Shown: one piece after another, positions 52,851-63,710 of the stretch
Position numbering within the stretch: the stretch's first letter is position 1
Layout: the number at the start of each line of letters is the position of its first letter
The notes under the pieces: model-generated
Seen by the model: only the letters and a program-made list of their open reading frames with translations
Database searches by the model: none
What the model was told of the DNA's origin: nothing
Assembly: GCF_003369915.1 (NCBI RefSeq)
Contig: NC_046676.1
Location: 9,269,501 to 9,333,500, forward strand
Length of the DNA: 64,000 nt
Direction of reading: 5' to 3'
Source of the DNA: Drosophila miranda
Lineage: Eukaryota > Arthropoda > Insecta > Diptera > Drosophilidae
Program-made: the position numbers and the translations under genes

Positions 52851-54068
52851 ATGGAATTTCTACCCGACGCTGATCTGATTTCGATCTTTGGTCTTCTGGA
52901 CTTAAAATCCCAGCTGAACATGGCTAAAGTGCACTCTCGTTTCTACTCGCTAATGCCTTTAGTTTGGGGATCTAAAGTTTCCCTGTCACTGTTTGAATTG
53001 GAAATATCCAGCGGAGATCTGCGTCACTATCTATCCATAATCCGCACGAAATTACAAGTTTTACGGCTCAATATGATCAACCGGGAAAGCTTTGAAATAC
53101 TTACCAGCTACGTTTTTCCGAATGCACACGACTTTCGATTCTCAACACAGTCATTCCATTTAAAAGATGCGGACATTCTGATGATAATTAAAGCTTTTCC
53201 ACAACTGAGGACATTCAGTCCCGTTGGGCATTTTACAGGAAAATACTTTGCCGACATTCCGCATCTGGAGAACCTCAGAATAACCTATTGCGGGGGATTC
53301 GAGGGTAACAATCTAGTGCATATAATGCAAGCAAAACAGTTGAAAACCCTCAATCTGGACCTATTTGGCTGTGACGAAGATATCCTCGATATAGAATTAC
53401 CCACTGATGGTATGAAAAGTATAGAGGTTCTGATATGTGACGAGGAGGAATTCAGTATATGGTTTATGAACAATTTGAAGCATCTTAAAAACCTAAAACA
53501 GCTTACAATCCGCGGAAAAAATTATCCCAGTAAGCTGCTCGATATCGCCGAAAAGTTGAAGGCTGTAGGTCGCCACAGATTAAAACAACTGGAAGTACAC
53601 AACGCTTGCAATTCATATTTTGATGCTGAACGCCTTCAGTTGGATGTTGAAACATTCGTATTGAATTACGTTAAAAATCTGTTTCCTTCAAGGTGTAATA
53701 TTACGCATCCCTTTCGCCACATCAAGCGTTTGCTCTTCTATTCGTGCAATATAGAAGATGCGGACTGCTTTGGACATTTCCTTCAACTGTGCAGGCACGT
53801 TGAGGTGATTGCATTTGAAGACTGTAGCTTCGGATTTCAGCACTACACATTCTCAGCACCGCGAATCGCCCGGCATCGTGCAACAGCCCTCAACATGTAT
53901 CTAGAAGGAACTACGTTTGTGAAACACTTCGAGGACGGTGCCCCGATGACGTGGAGCGTCGAGGGCGAAGACAGGTTGTTCAAGCTGCACCTAACTAAAT
54001 CGAAAATCCACTGCGTTGGCCAGCGCAACATATCCATTAACTTTTATCCTGCTGAGACAGAAATATAA
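52851..54068 (+). CDS. F-box/LRR-like protein
   Basis: One open coding exon encodes 405 residues, after a leader intron whose acceptor (CTTTCAG) ends at 52844. The N-terminus, MEFLPDADLISIFGLLDL, fits an F-box (LPD..L..IF..L), which would bind Skp1 in an SCF ubiquitin ligase. The rest has irregular leucine-rich repeats (NLRITYCGGFEG, KTLNLDLFGC, LKNLKQLTIRG, HVEVIAFEDCSF). It resembles the many fast-evolving fly F-box/LRR proteins. I cannot name the orthologue, and no substrate can be inferred. A degraded copy lies about 5 kb downstream at 58.2 kb. Confidence 0.75.
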   Translation: MEFLPDADLISIFGLLDLKSQLNMAKVHSRFYSLMPLVWGSKVSLSLFELEISSGDLRHYLSIIRTKLQVLRLNMINRESFEILTSYVFPNAHDFRFSTQSFHLKDADILMIIKAFPQLRTFSPVGHFTGKYFADIPHLENLRITYCGGFEGNNLVHIMQAKQLKTLNLDLFGCDEDILDIELPTDGMKSIEVLICDEEEFSIWFMNNLKHLKNLKQLTIRGKNYPSKLLDIAEKLKAVGRHRLKQLEVHNACNSYFDAERLQLDVETFVLNYVKNLFPSRCNITHPFRHIKRLLFYSCNIEDADCFGHFLQLCRHVEVIAFEDCSFGFQHYTFSAPRIARHRATALNMYLEGTTFVKHFEDGAPMTWSVEGEDRLFKLHLTKSKIHCVGQRNISINFYPAETEI

Positions 54069-54555
54069 ACCAGAAGTCTGCTCACATATCGCGCGCACTG
54101 TGCAAGTGGGCTGGTTCCACTCCACGACCCATCGAAGTGTTGTGTCATCTATTCACTCGCAGGGGAATTTGGCTCATTTTTGTTTGTTTTAGTTTTAGTT
54201 TTTACAATTGGGGCAATGCCTGATAGCGGTGTCGTCAGCGAGTACTGATATATGTACGTACATACCTTATCAAACGGCGATAGAAGCCGACCAACAAGTG
54301 GTTTACCTTAGCCCTATATATTGCCATTAAAATGAATGAAACTTGTTTCTATTGACACATGTGGAATGTCATCAAAAGCATATATGCATATATTCAGGAT
54401 ATACTTATGGATGCACTGAAGTTTATAGACATAGTCTGAGCGTCATGGTCGATTCAAAAAGCTAGTTTTCGAAAGCAATTTTCGTTTATAAATTAAAAAG
54501 GAACTTGAAACATAGAGCAACACGCCGAGTCGTAAAATTAGCTATCCTAGCTCTC
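54069..54555. other. convergent intergenic spacer
   Basis: AT-rich spacer between the convergent F-box-like and NRF-6-like genes. No coding frame or RNA gene was recognised. Confidence 0.4.
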
Positions 54556-57479
54556 TCAAGGAACGACTAGGTTCTGCCGTGAAATACTTGTCGGTGGTGC
54601 AGTATCTGGCGAGGGGGATGCATCAATACCGGTGGTCGGGGACCTCGTCTCATGCCTTGGACGCCTCCTCAGCAATTGGGTCTCGAGTCGAGCCACCGGC
54701 GCCTCAACGAACAGATACATCAATGTGGAGACGCACAACGTTATACCAAAGTCCGACCAGAAACGTAGGATCTGACATGGAGAATCCAATTGGAAATGCT
54801 CGAAAAACAATGTCGTATTACCCAGTGACTTACTGCGTCGTAGTTGGAAAAATGCAGACTTGTCTTGCTGCGTGCCACGTTGACCGTCTCCACAATCAAG
54901 TGCCAGATGTACAGGCAGTAGGATAGCCTGGAAAGGGGCTGCCAGAAGGACCAGCTGAGCAGGCTGTTAACGACGGGCGCCACCCCATTCTGGCACGCCC
55001 ATATAAGCCAGCACAGACTCAGGGGCCAGGCGATTCGGCCGCAGCACAGATAGAAGGCGCCAGCCAGCGGTGAGATCTCGTTCGCACCGGACTGCGTGTA
55101 CGGATAGACGGCAAAGATCACAGTTGCCAGCAGACTGAGAGCAAGTATCCATATCACCAGTGCCAGCCACTTGGAGAGGCGATGCCGGCGACCGCCTTGG
55201 CTGTGCAGATAGTAGCCGAAGAGCAGACCGATAAGCCAGGGCATGGCCCGGGCATGTGTCGTATAGTAAATGAGCCGCATCTGCGGACTGTCCTCCCCCA
55301 GGTTGCTGTGGTTAAAAAGAAGCTTTAGACCTCGGCCACTTCCCGACCAGAGCCCCAATGAGACTCACCCGTTGCGGCTAAAGACCTGCAGCTCGTTCAG
55401 CATGATAATGCTAAAGAGGCAGGCGAAAAGCAGAAGGATGAGCAGAATGATAGCGCCGGCAGCCTTTCTACCCCACTTGTAGAGCGCGATCAGGAGGAGG
55501 GGCGAAATTACGTATAGCTGCATGTCGACGGCTAAATACCAGGAGTGGCCTAGGCACTGCAATGGAGGCGAAATAGTCAATACAGAAACGTTGGGGAGAG
55601 AGGGTTCCGGCTACCATCCGTCCAGGAGCGGCGTAGTTCTGCACGTAGAGCAAAGTGGCCCACCAGGTGTCACTGCAGAGCTGCGAGGAGGCAGTGAACT
55701 GTTTCCAGAGTGGTCCGCTATCCAGGCGTGGAAAGAGCGTCATGAAGAAGAGGACTGCCAAAGCCAGGACGGGGGTCAGACGCACCACACGGTGGAGGTA
55801 CATAAGCGGAACATGAAGCCGTCCTGATGTTCTGAAAGGGAATTACCGAATATATATACTATTAAGTCTTAAAGTCTTCCCCAGCACGAGGAACACACCT
55901 CTCCAGCTCTCGTAAGGTGCTCATCACCAGCAGCAGGCCGCTGAGCAGAAAGAACGTGTCCACCGAGGTGGTACCGCTCTGCAGCACCATGGAGTAGGGA
56001 GTCTGGGCCCAGGCAATGATTTCGTAGGCGTTCACATTGGGCGCCAGCAGCAGGAACATGTACCCATGGCCGAGTATAATCCAGATTATTGTCAGGCAGC
56101 GAATGCCGTGAAGGCATGGTATCACATGCTGCGATACCGTGCTTGAGATCTTCCACAGCTGGGGTAAGTTCTGTCGCAGCGAGAAGGAGCTCAGCAGTTT
56201 GTTGGAAGCTGTTATGGGAAATAAAATAAAAGGAGTTACCATATTATATGTGCCATATCGACATGGATGCATTTTTCTAGCTATATATATACATATTTAT
56301 CAGCTTACCTTTAGCACGGTCTAGGAGGGTGGCTAGGAAAACCAGAGCGGCCAAGAGGACGAGAACAGCACTGCAAAAATTATGTTTAGAAATAATACAT
56401 TATTGATTAACCAAAAATAGGTTAAAAGTCGAATGCAGTCACAAATATTATTAAACAGTTTTAGAGGGTTTCAAAACCTGTTTCATTGTTCGAATGTTGT
56501 CATTGTTATTCACGTTAAGCCGGGGGTATACTTCAAACTCAACCTGTTACTCAAAAGCGAATTGTGCAATACTTTTGTAAACAAAAATTTAATTAAGTTC
56601 GGCGCGAGTCAACGACCTCTCTCCCGATCTCACCTTCAACTTCAAACAACTCAAACAACAATTATTGGTGGGCTCTGGCTCATCCGATATCTGTATCGGT
56701 GCTTTCCCTTTTATCCATTACGTCAGTCTCTGCTGTCTGTTGCGATCCATCAGTACTTACACAGCGAACCAGTCCAGTCCGGTCATGCGCTCGCCCTCAG
56801 CTACAGCGCAGTTTTGTTCGTGAACCAGTGTGATTCCCGCATCCAAGTCCGGATTTTGGCCGAACATATTCTGGAGGTAGTCGTTGATCCAGTGGTTGAG
56901 CTGTGCAGCGCTGCAGGCGGCTGGAATGCATGTGCCAATACCCAATGTTAGGGTAGCCGACCCCCCCACCGACTCCAGCAGCAGACTCTCGAACTGAATG
57001 CTCGTCAGGCAGTACTTGGTGATGCCGCTGCCGATTGGGCCCTTGCTCAGGCAGGACTCATAGTTGCCCATGTCCATAAAGTGGCCATACAGCAGGCCGT
57101 GCGGAAACTTTCCCCAAGAGTCCAGGACTGCCAAACGGTGATTTTGAGGACAGAAGAATGTGGGTCAGTAGCAGTAGCAGGCAGTAGCGGTAGTAGCAGA
57201 AGTCTTACCACGCAGAGCAGGAAGGGCCTTGGCCTCTGCCGCCAATAGCAGGAGACGCACTTCCTCCAGGCAGGCTGCCTCGGAGACGCTTGTGCTGTTC
57301 TCACTGATGGCTTCACGAAGGACTTGATAGCCAAAATTGCTCTGCTGCATCCAGGATAGCAGGTCGCCCGAGCTGTAGGCGCCCACAGAGCCGAGGCCGG
57401 AGCCTACGCCCAGTGCTGCAAGGAGCAGCCACTGCCCGAGCGTGGAGGAGAGTGACGATCGTAGTTGGATAAAGGCCAT
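54556..57479 (-). CDS. NRF-6-type membrane acyltransferase (nose resistant to fluoxetine family)
   Basis: Eight exons (57479-57209, 57127-56761, 56370-56309, 56208-55899, 55831-55615, 55556-55369, 55305-54834, 54771-54556) encode 700 residues. The start has a signal-peptide-like segment (LGQWLLLAALGVGSGLGSVG). A Cys-containing NRF domain follows (VLDSWGKFPHGLLYGHFMDM ... GTCIPAACS). After one membrane helix (AVLVLLAALVFLATLL) comes the acyltransferase-3 domain with its typical start LHGIRCLTIIWIILGHGYMF, then SVDTFFLLSGLLL, CLGHSWYLAVDMQLYVISP and MPWLIGLLFGYYL. The family acts on lipids or small molecules in gut and other epithelia in worms and flies. The substrate is unknown. The tail after the last helix is about 50 residues and hydrophilic. 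Confidence 0.9.
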
Positions 57480-57487
57480 GGCCGTGT

Positions 57488-57520
57488 GCTCAGGCCGTGA
57501 CAATGTCGTCGCTATTTATA
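57488..57520 (-). promoter_or_regulatory. TATA box upstream of the NRF-6-like gene
   Basis: On the - strand, TATAAATAGC reads from 57520 to 57511, about 30-40 bases upstream of the start codon at 57479. Normal TATA spacing puts transcription start near 57489, leaving a leader of only about 10 bases unless another start is used. A TATA box fits a tissue-restricted gene, unlike the TATA-less housekeeping promoters elsewhere in the window. Confidence 0.5.
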
Positions 57521-58146
57521 CAGTTGCCTAAGGCTGAGCTATTGCTTGTGATATTGCTCTGTAGCTGTTGCTGATACGGCTCCATCTAATCGAAGTGGCT
57601 AGTACTTGGGCCATTGGTGGTGCAACGCCTTACTGACTCTAGTGACTCTATTGGCTGGCCGTGCAGTTCGCTGATAACTGCCGGATTCTCTGGTTGTACT
57701 TTATCTTGGACCACTCAAGTTAACCAAAGAGCGGGCAGGCATCATCTCTTTATTATTTTGCTCAGTAACATATGTATGATAGTATGCTTTCAGATAGTGA
57801 TTATGACGATGGGCTTACCTCACGTAATCATTAATGAATTGGGTCGTTGACCGATATAAGTGCCAAATTAAATCCAATGCCATACCTGATGAATCAGGTG
57901 CTGATGACAAGCGATACTTAACTAATTGGTATACTCTGTAATTGTACAGTACAAGTGATTTTTGTATTTTCGTCGAACTGTAACCCCCTTAAAGACAGAA
58001 GAAAGCTTATATTCTACATATACTCGTGTTCTTCATCAGCATACATTTCCGAATCGATTTCAAAATTAACACAGCCCCACTAAAAGGTGACAAAAATACG
58101 TTATTTATGTTACATCTAGTCTGAAAGTGGAGACTCGCACTCGATT
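57521..58146. other. intergenic DNA
   Basis: Spacer upstream of the NRF-6-like gene. Short open frames have no recognisable features. No RNA gene was seen. Confidence 0.4.
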
Positions 58147-58197
58147 TTGTTTCAAACTGGAGTAATCACATGCCTAATTTTTGTAATAGTCTTTTTT

Positions 58198-58447
58198 CAG
58201 CGTAAAATGGAAACCCTAGCAGACTCTGATCTGATTGCGATCATTAGTCTTCTCGACACCGTAAATATATTTCCTACGAGATTTAATATTGCTCCCTCCC
58301 TTTATAGAAGATGTTTCCTTCCTTTTCAAAAAAACTACGATACCGTGATGTGGCGTTTAGAGGGGGACCACAGATTGGCTAAATCGGCAATCGGCTGCGT
58401 CGAGATCCCAACTAACATTACCTTTTTTTCGAGCTAAGACGGAAATA
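58198..58447 (+). pseudogene. internally deleted copy of the F-box/LRR-like gene
   Basis: From the ATG at 58207 to the stop at 58435-58437 the frame is open for 76 residues. It aligns to the gene at 52851-54068 in three blocks: the F-box start (METLADSDLIAIISLLD against MEFLPDADLISIFGLLD), a middle block (FPTRFNI against FPSRCNI) and the C-terminal block (VMWRLEGDHRLAK against MTWSVEGEDRLFK). The acceptor and leader bases just upstream (TTTTTTCAGCGTAAAATGGA) also match the parent, so this is a DNA copy and not a retrocopy. Most of the LRR region is missing. It is probably decayed, though the frame is still open. Confidence 0.75.
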
Positions 58448-59456
58448 AATCTGGTAAAAGCAAATAACATTTGAATGAAATTTAATTTTTATTTAATTTG
58501 CAGCCAATGTAGTTTATAGTAATTTCGTTAGTACAATATAACTTATGCTGTTAGATGAGTGGTTCCAAGTCGCGATTGTCTCTCATGCCAAGCAATAGTT
58601 CTCTGCTAATGCGCGCCAATGTTTGAAATGAAAGATAAACATTTGAAATCAGTATAATCGAAATGAACAGGTGCCTTGGGCAGACTTTGATTGATAAGTG
58701 GTGTGGGTGTTGTTCAGAACTATCGTTTGGCATGGGACAAGTCGGACTTGATTTTCGTTCTATTGTTATCCGTATATAGACATGTATCTGTAAACACTTA
58801 GCGGCTAAGAAATGGTTACTGCTTAAGGATTTTGTAGAGTTTTGATTTTGATTTCGAGTAGTTTGTAAAACATTGTGATATTCGCTTAATCTTAACTAGA
58901 ATATGCCGCACTCTATTTGTTGCGTGTCTGCTTGGTTTTGCTAATTATGTTTTACCCATTTTTCCCGAAAGTAGTTTGCTCTTCAAATATTACAAGTTTT
59001 CGCGGCCACCTTAGGCGAACGAACCTTCTGCTAACAATATGCGATCTTATTCAAAGAAATCCTTGCCCATAATAACCATAATAACTCGTCCTTAGTATTT
59101 AGTAATCGTACAACAGCTTTAATTGTACATACACTCGTATAATTTAAATATGTGTGTCTTTAACAATACGTTTAAATTTCATTTAAACTGGTTTCTGGTT
59201 TATGGGTTCGACAATGCGAGTAATTTACTTTACAATAGAATCTATCGATATTACCTACAGTATAGTACGATGCTCAAATCGATCGCTCAGATCATTGCAC
59301 ACATTGAATGTCGCTAGATAGAGGCGCCATATATGTAGCTATAATATACATATACAATATACATAATCGAGTACTCGCTTCAGTTATAACGATTCCAATG
59401 CCTTGGCCTCCCTTCACGTCCCATGACCCGTTCCCTCGAAGCAGAAGAGTTAGAGA

Positions 59457-59484
59457 GAGTGAGAGAGAGAGAGAGAGAGAGAGG
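59457..59484. repeat. (GA)n tract
   Basis: A GAGAG run that matches GAGA-factor binding sequence. It may be only a simple repeat. Confidence 0.85.
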
Positions 59485-59870
59485 GAATGCTATCTATCAT
59501 CTATAGAGCTATGTCTAAGTACATATACAATTCACATCAAGTTCAAAACACACATAAAAAGTTTAGGAATTAGAGATCTCTATGTATGTGTATATATATA
59601 GTATATAGGTAGATATATTTACTCGTGTATGGGGGGTTAGCCGCTCAAAAAAAATTATTTTGATTATATATAGGTGTTTTGTATCTCTTGGTGGCATTTC
59701 AATCAATTCAACGCTTCAGTTTGCTTCCAAAAACAGTCTCCACTTGGCATTTATAAATTAAGCTAGATCTAACAGCGAATATATAACTATAATATAGTAC
59801 TCGTATTTGCATAGGTAAACGGTAACATTAATTTAACCACATTTAGCTTAGCTATTTACAATAGTACGAT

Positions 59871-60014
59871 CTAGGGGTTGGGTTGTTCCAGGCGTGCCTC
59901 CCATGCATCGTCTAAAGTCATCTTTAGTATACGTTGGATTTGCTCTGCCCCGAAGTTGTTGTGTATAGCCGAAGAGGTAAGACCTGCATCCACTTGCAGG
60001 CTTAGCAGAAGCGT
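59871..60014 (-). CDS. candidate C-terminal exon of an unidentified transcript
   Basis: The acceptor is GGACTCTTTTCCAG just before 60014 and the stop TAG is at 59871-59873. The 47-residue frame is amphipathic (TLLLSLQVDAGLTSSAIHNN ... LDDAWEARLEQPNP). A donor GAAG|GTGAGT at 61032/61031 joins to it in phase 0, in a frame different from the 5-HT1 frame (QWEALDSACEEAK, then TLLLSLQ). I do not recognise the protein. The splice pair might simply be a 3' UTR intron of the receptor gene. Confidence 0.35.
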   Translation of the reverse strand, partial: TLLLSLQVDAGLTSSAIHNNFGAEQIQRILKMTLDDAWEARLEQPNP

Positions 60015-61054
60015 CTGGAAAAGAGTCCAATTTGCAAGATTCATTAGCAAAGTGTGTGGGGGTGGTGGGGGGCAAACTTTTATATACGATTATTCACAGA
60101 AAAGTTCATTCAAATGCACAGGCGCCAAACTTAGCAGAAATTTTCGAAATTAATGTTACTTAATTTAACTTTCGTGTTGCCTTTGGAAATGAATGGATGA
60201 ATGGCAGGGATTTTGCTGCTGCCACATGCAGATGGGTCGGTTTCAGCTACAGTTCTGGGCCTCCGCCCGCCCCTCTCCTCACCACCCAATGAAATGCAAA
60301 TGGAACTATTCAGAGCTGTTGCTAGGAGGAGAACTTGTGCGCCCCCCTTGCGTCTTTGTAGATAAGCCTTCACTACCAGTTTGGGGCGGGCAGTCGGAGA
60401 GACTCTGGGGCTCTGGGAACATGCGAATGTAATGCGCATTGTGGCATAATTCGAATGGCCGCTGGCGTCTGGCGTGGCTTGTGTTATCCCATCCGGTGGC
60501 TGCATTGACCGAATCCAAATCGTCCCGTGCAGATGACAGTACCGATAAAGGTTTGATAAAACTTTCATTTTAGCCACAGTTGAGTGGCCAGCCCAGCTCA
60601 GCCCAGCACAGCCGACCGTCGTCCTGTTGCCTGCTGAAAGTTTAGCTCCCTCCCAACAGTTTAAAATTTGTTTCAAGCCCTCCCCGTCCACACGCCATGG
60701 CAGCCGAATGGTGTTTGTCTGCTTGCCAAATGCGAATGTGGCTCGTTGTCGCCGTCATGCCAGCGAAAATTGAACGCCAAAAGCGCCAAATGCAAAACAC
60801 TTTGCGCCCCAACGAGAAGCACCATCAGCCATGACCTCCAATTCGAATAAACACTCCACTCGAAGGGAGCAATATCAATATCGGGGCTCGTGGATTGAAA
60901 ATTGAAACTGCAGACTAAAATTGGATACACATAGAAGGGAATGAAATTTTGTGTGCCTCGGATCAGCTCAATAGGTCAATCGCGACAATTTAAGAGCAGC
61001 AGCCATACTCGCATCTGTGCCAGGGACTCACCTTCGCCTCTTCGCATGCACTAT

Positions 61055-62765
61055 CTAAAGCTTCCCACTGCGATAGTGGACTGGTCGGTGTCCGCCGAAT
61101 AGAATGCGCTTGAAAGCTTGCCGGAACTCAGGGCTGAAGATGGTGTAGATAACCTGAAAGGTGAGAATAATAGTTAGTATTAATCTAGGTTAAATTGAAG
61201 TTGTGGTTGAGTAATAAAAGTTATCAAAAGAAACATACAACACACATTCGAATTTTCGAATCGCAGAACAAATTCCCCTTTATTATAAAGTAAAAAACGC
61301 CCTCAACAATGGAATTTTGAAAGATGGCTGAGCTAAGCTTAATCATATTTAAATCCAAGAAAAGGTGATTAAAAGATCTAGTTCTTCCTACGGTATTTTT
61401 TTCTGATGTGCTCTAACGTGACGCCATCTTGTCTAGAAGTGTCAGAATCACCTTGACTTCTAGAAATGTCATTTTTCTTTTTCTTTCGAGATTTAAAATT
61501 GGCGAATAAAAATATCGGACGAATGTCAAAATGGAAGTCGATGAGGGTGTGCCAATGAACAGCGCAATGGACGTTGACTTCGAAATTTGTGCTATGTGCC
61601 ATAACAGTACTTCCAACGTTTGCATCGAGTGCCAGGCCAGTGAAGAAGAGATCGTTCCCGAGCAGTGCGACGTTGTTAAGGGTGTATGCCAGCATGTCTA
61701 CCACTACCACTGCATCTCGCTCTGGCTGCGTGTACGTCAAGTGTGCCCCTTGGACAACAAGGCGTGGGATTACCTGAAATACGGACGCTAATTTCCACAC
61801 CGCTGCTGCTGAGGACAAGTCATCCACGACCTAATTACAATAAAAACACTTTACCTAACCTAACCTATATGTATATGTATGTGCTTATGTACATATATTT
61901 CTGGGTTATTTACCGGATTCAGGGTGGAGTTGAAGTAGCCCAGCCAGAGGAAGAGCGAGGCCACGCTGTCGCTGATCTGGCAGGCGTCGCACAGTGGCAT
62001 CGTCAGGGCCATCACGAAGAAGGGCAGCCAGCAGACCACGAATGCGCCCGTGATGATGGCCAGGGTTTTGGCCGCCTTCCGTTCGCGCTTCGCCTCCAAC
62101 GTCTCCTTGCGCTTGTTCACCTTCTGCATGGGATTGGCAATGCTCGACAGCTGCTGATGGGGAGCCGTCGGGTGGGGTGCTCCGGCTGCGGCCGAGCCTG
62201 GGTGCTGCTTGGATCGCGGCTCGGGAGTCACGGGTATGGAGCTGGTAGAGACGCACAGCGGATGTTCCTGGTTGCAGCTTGTCAGCGTACTGGTTCTTGC
62301 CGTCATCGGACCGGCGGCCTGCGGTGCCACTGGGCCGCCCTCGCCCCCTGTCGGCGAAGTGGGTGTCTGCGGGGAGAGTGCCGATATCGATGTAATCGTT
62401 GTGGCATTCGAAGTGCTGGCCCCACCGCCACCGGATTTGGCAGTTTTTTGTATCTGCTGCACTTGTTCCAGCTGCTGTTGCAGTTGCGGATCCTCAAGCA
62501 CCTCCACGGCAACCCCAGAGCCATTCGCCTTGCCCAGTGCGCTGTCCTCCCCATCCGCTGTGGGGGATGCTGCTGCTGACGCTGTGCCCGTGGCCACCGC
62601 CGGCGTTGCTGATGTTGCGGTTGTGGCTGATGCCTCCTGCTTTCCGTTGCCAATCTCTACAGCGCCATTGGTTGACACCGACTTTGTTGCCGACTGGCCC
62701 TGCTGCTTGGCCAGGGCCACCAGGTGGGAGACGGTGGCTATCTGGCTGCCCGATGTGCTGGGTGC
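61055..62765 (-). CDS. 5-HT1-type serotonin receptor, last two coding exons
   Basis: Exon 62765-61914 (284 codons, phase 0 at both ends) and exon 61153-61055 (32 codons plus stop) form the 3' part of a Gi-coupled biogenic amine receptor. The first carries the very long, low-complexity third intracellular loop rich in Ser, Thr, Ala and Gly. It then has the basic helix-6 entry KRERKAAKTLAIITGAFVVC, the CWLPFF motif of helix 6, and helix 7 up to NSTLNP. The last exon completes the motif (NPVIYTIF), adds helix 8 (SPEFRQAFKRILFGG) and ends HYRSGKL. This matches fly 5-HT1A/5-HT1B, which are neighbouring paralogues; I cannot tell which from this part. Helices 1-5 lie in exons right of the window. 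Confidence 0.9.
61154..61913 (-). other. last intron of the 5-HT1 gene, hosting the Roc1-like gene
   Basis: The donor is CCG|GTAAAT at 61914/61913 and the acceptor CTTTCAG before 61153. Apart from the Roc1-like frame and a CCTAACCTAACC run near 61854-61865, nothing is recognised. Confidence 0.75.
61531..61791 (+). CDS. Roc1/Rbx1-like RING-H2 protein (intronless, nested)
   Basis: One uninterrupted frame encodes 86 residues on the strand opposite the host 5-HT1 gene, inside its last intron. The RING is complete in Rbx1 form: CAMC, CIEC, C, then CQHVYHYHC, then CPLD with the Asp ligand. The Trp of CISLWLRVRQ that packs against E2 enzymes is kept. The C-terminus DNKAWDYLKYGR is typical of Rbx1. 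The N-terminus keeps MEVDE as in Roc1a, but the segment holding the cullin-binding strand (KRFEVKKW in Roc1a) is gone. It is intronless, so probably a retrocopy of Roc1a. A poly(A) signal AATAAA lies about 50 bases after the stop. Its activity as a ubiquitin ligase subunit is uncertain. Confidence 0.85.
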   Translation: MEVDEGVPMNSAMDVDFEICAMCHNSTSNVCIECQASEEEIVPEQCDVVKGVCQHVYHYHCISLWLRVRQVCPLDNKAWDYLKYGR

Positions 62766-63590
62766 CTGCAAGGGAAATTCAACATTTAAATCGTCTCTCA
62801 CAGATTCAGTTTACGACGGCCAAAGTCAGATTTCATACGCCAAATTAGCATTTTAAATCAGCGCTGGCCACACGCGCGTACCAATCATTCGGATTGCATT
62901 CATAAATTTATTTAGCAGGGCTCTGCCGCCGCCTCTGCCGCCGCTTCTGCCGAGTCTCACAGCTGGCTGGCTCGTCAATTTTCATGGCACTTTTACCGCC
63001 ACCAGTTGAGGTTATAAATTTTGTAAATGAATAAAATCAGTGTGTAAATATTTGCTTTCGTTAAGCATGTTGGCCATTTTGGGGCGACCTCCCACAATCC
63101 CCAGCCCCAACGACTATTTCTGCTTATCAGGCAGCGCCACACACTAGAGTGCCTGCGGAAAAGGCTGACTACTCGAGCCAATTTGTCGGATGTTACATAC
63201 ATACATACATATTTGAGGTGCCGGTCGGGGTCCGGGGTCCGGGGCGCTTGCCTAGCACTAAAATTCACATAATCACCTGTAATTTGAGCCGGGCATAGGT
63301 GTGGGCAAGGCGGAAGTGGCCCAACGGCTTGTCTACATTATGTGCAGGAGCGTAAAGTGCTAAAATGAACTTTATGTGTTATAAATTGTGTCTGCGGCCA
63401 TCTGGCGCCACAACCACCGATAACGATTGGGGATGGTGGCCTGGCATCACGAGCAGCCGATAGTATTGCCACGAACGATCATTATTCATTTAAATATGCA
63501 GAATGATCGTGAATTGGAAGGGGAAGGCATATAGTTGATCTGTTAAACTACGCACTTGATTGAGATTTGACTAGTCTGAAGTAAAACTGG
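62766..63590 (-). other. intron of the 5-HT1 gene (part)
   Basis: The acceptor CCCTTGCAG precedes 62765. Upstream - strand sequence shows no further receptor exon within the window. Low-complexity GCCGCC and CATACATA repeats are present (62929-62950, 63195-63211). Confidence 0.5.
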
Positions 63591-63710
63591 TCTTATCGAT
63601 AGTGCTGTATCGGCTATATCGTTATCGATGGTCTATTTTTAATCAGAACACAACAAATGTGGAACAAGTGATCAATAAGTAATTAATTTTCTCCGTTTAA
63701 TAGCATCAGC
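63591..63710 (+). promoter_or_regulatory. DRE-bearing promoter near the right edge
   Basis: A perfect DRE (TATCGATA) lies at 63594-63601 and a near-perfect one (TATCGATG) at 63623-63630, with TATCGGCTATATCG between them. An ATG with a short frame follows at 63711. DRE pairs of this kind mark promoters of broadly expressed genes. The direction is uncertain because the site is palindromic. Confidence 0.5.

Larger units (their letters stand above)
58448..61031. other. 3' flank/3' UTR region of the 5-HT1 gene
   Basis: About 2.6 kb. A GA tract lies at about 59457-59484 (GAGA-factor-like sequence). A - strand exon candidate at 59871-60014 is listed separately. On the - strand 61031-60015 has good splice sites at both ends, so it may be an intron of the receptor's 3' UTR or of an alternative transcript. 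Nothing else is supported. Confidence 0.45.

Noticed and set aside
59308..59601. Arg/Glu repeat frame at the GA tract
   Set aside because: This is a translation of a GAGA simple repeat with no start context.
60131..60691. 186-codon - strand frame downstream of the 5-HT1 gene
   Set aside because: It has no domain, no splice continuity with the receptor or with the exon candidate at 59.9 kb, and no evidence of coding bias by eye.
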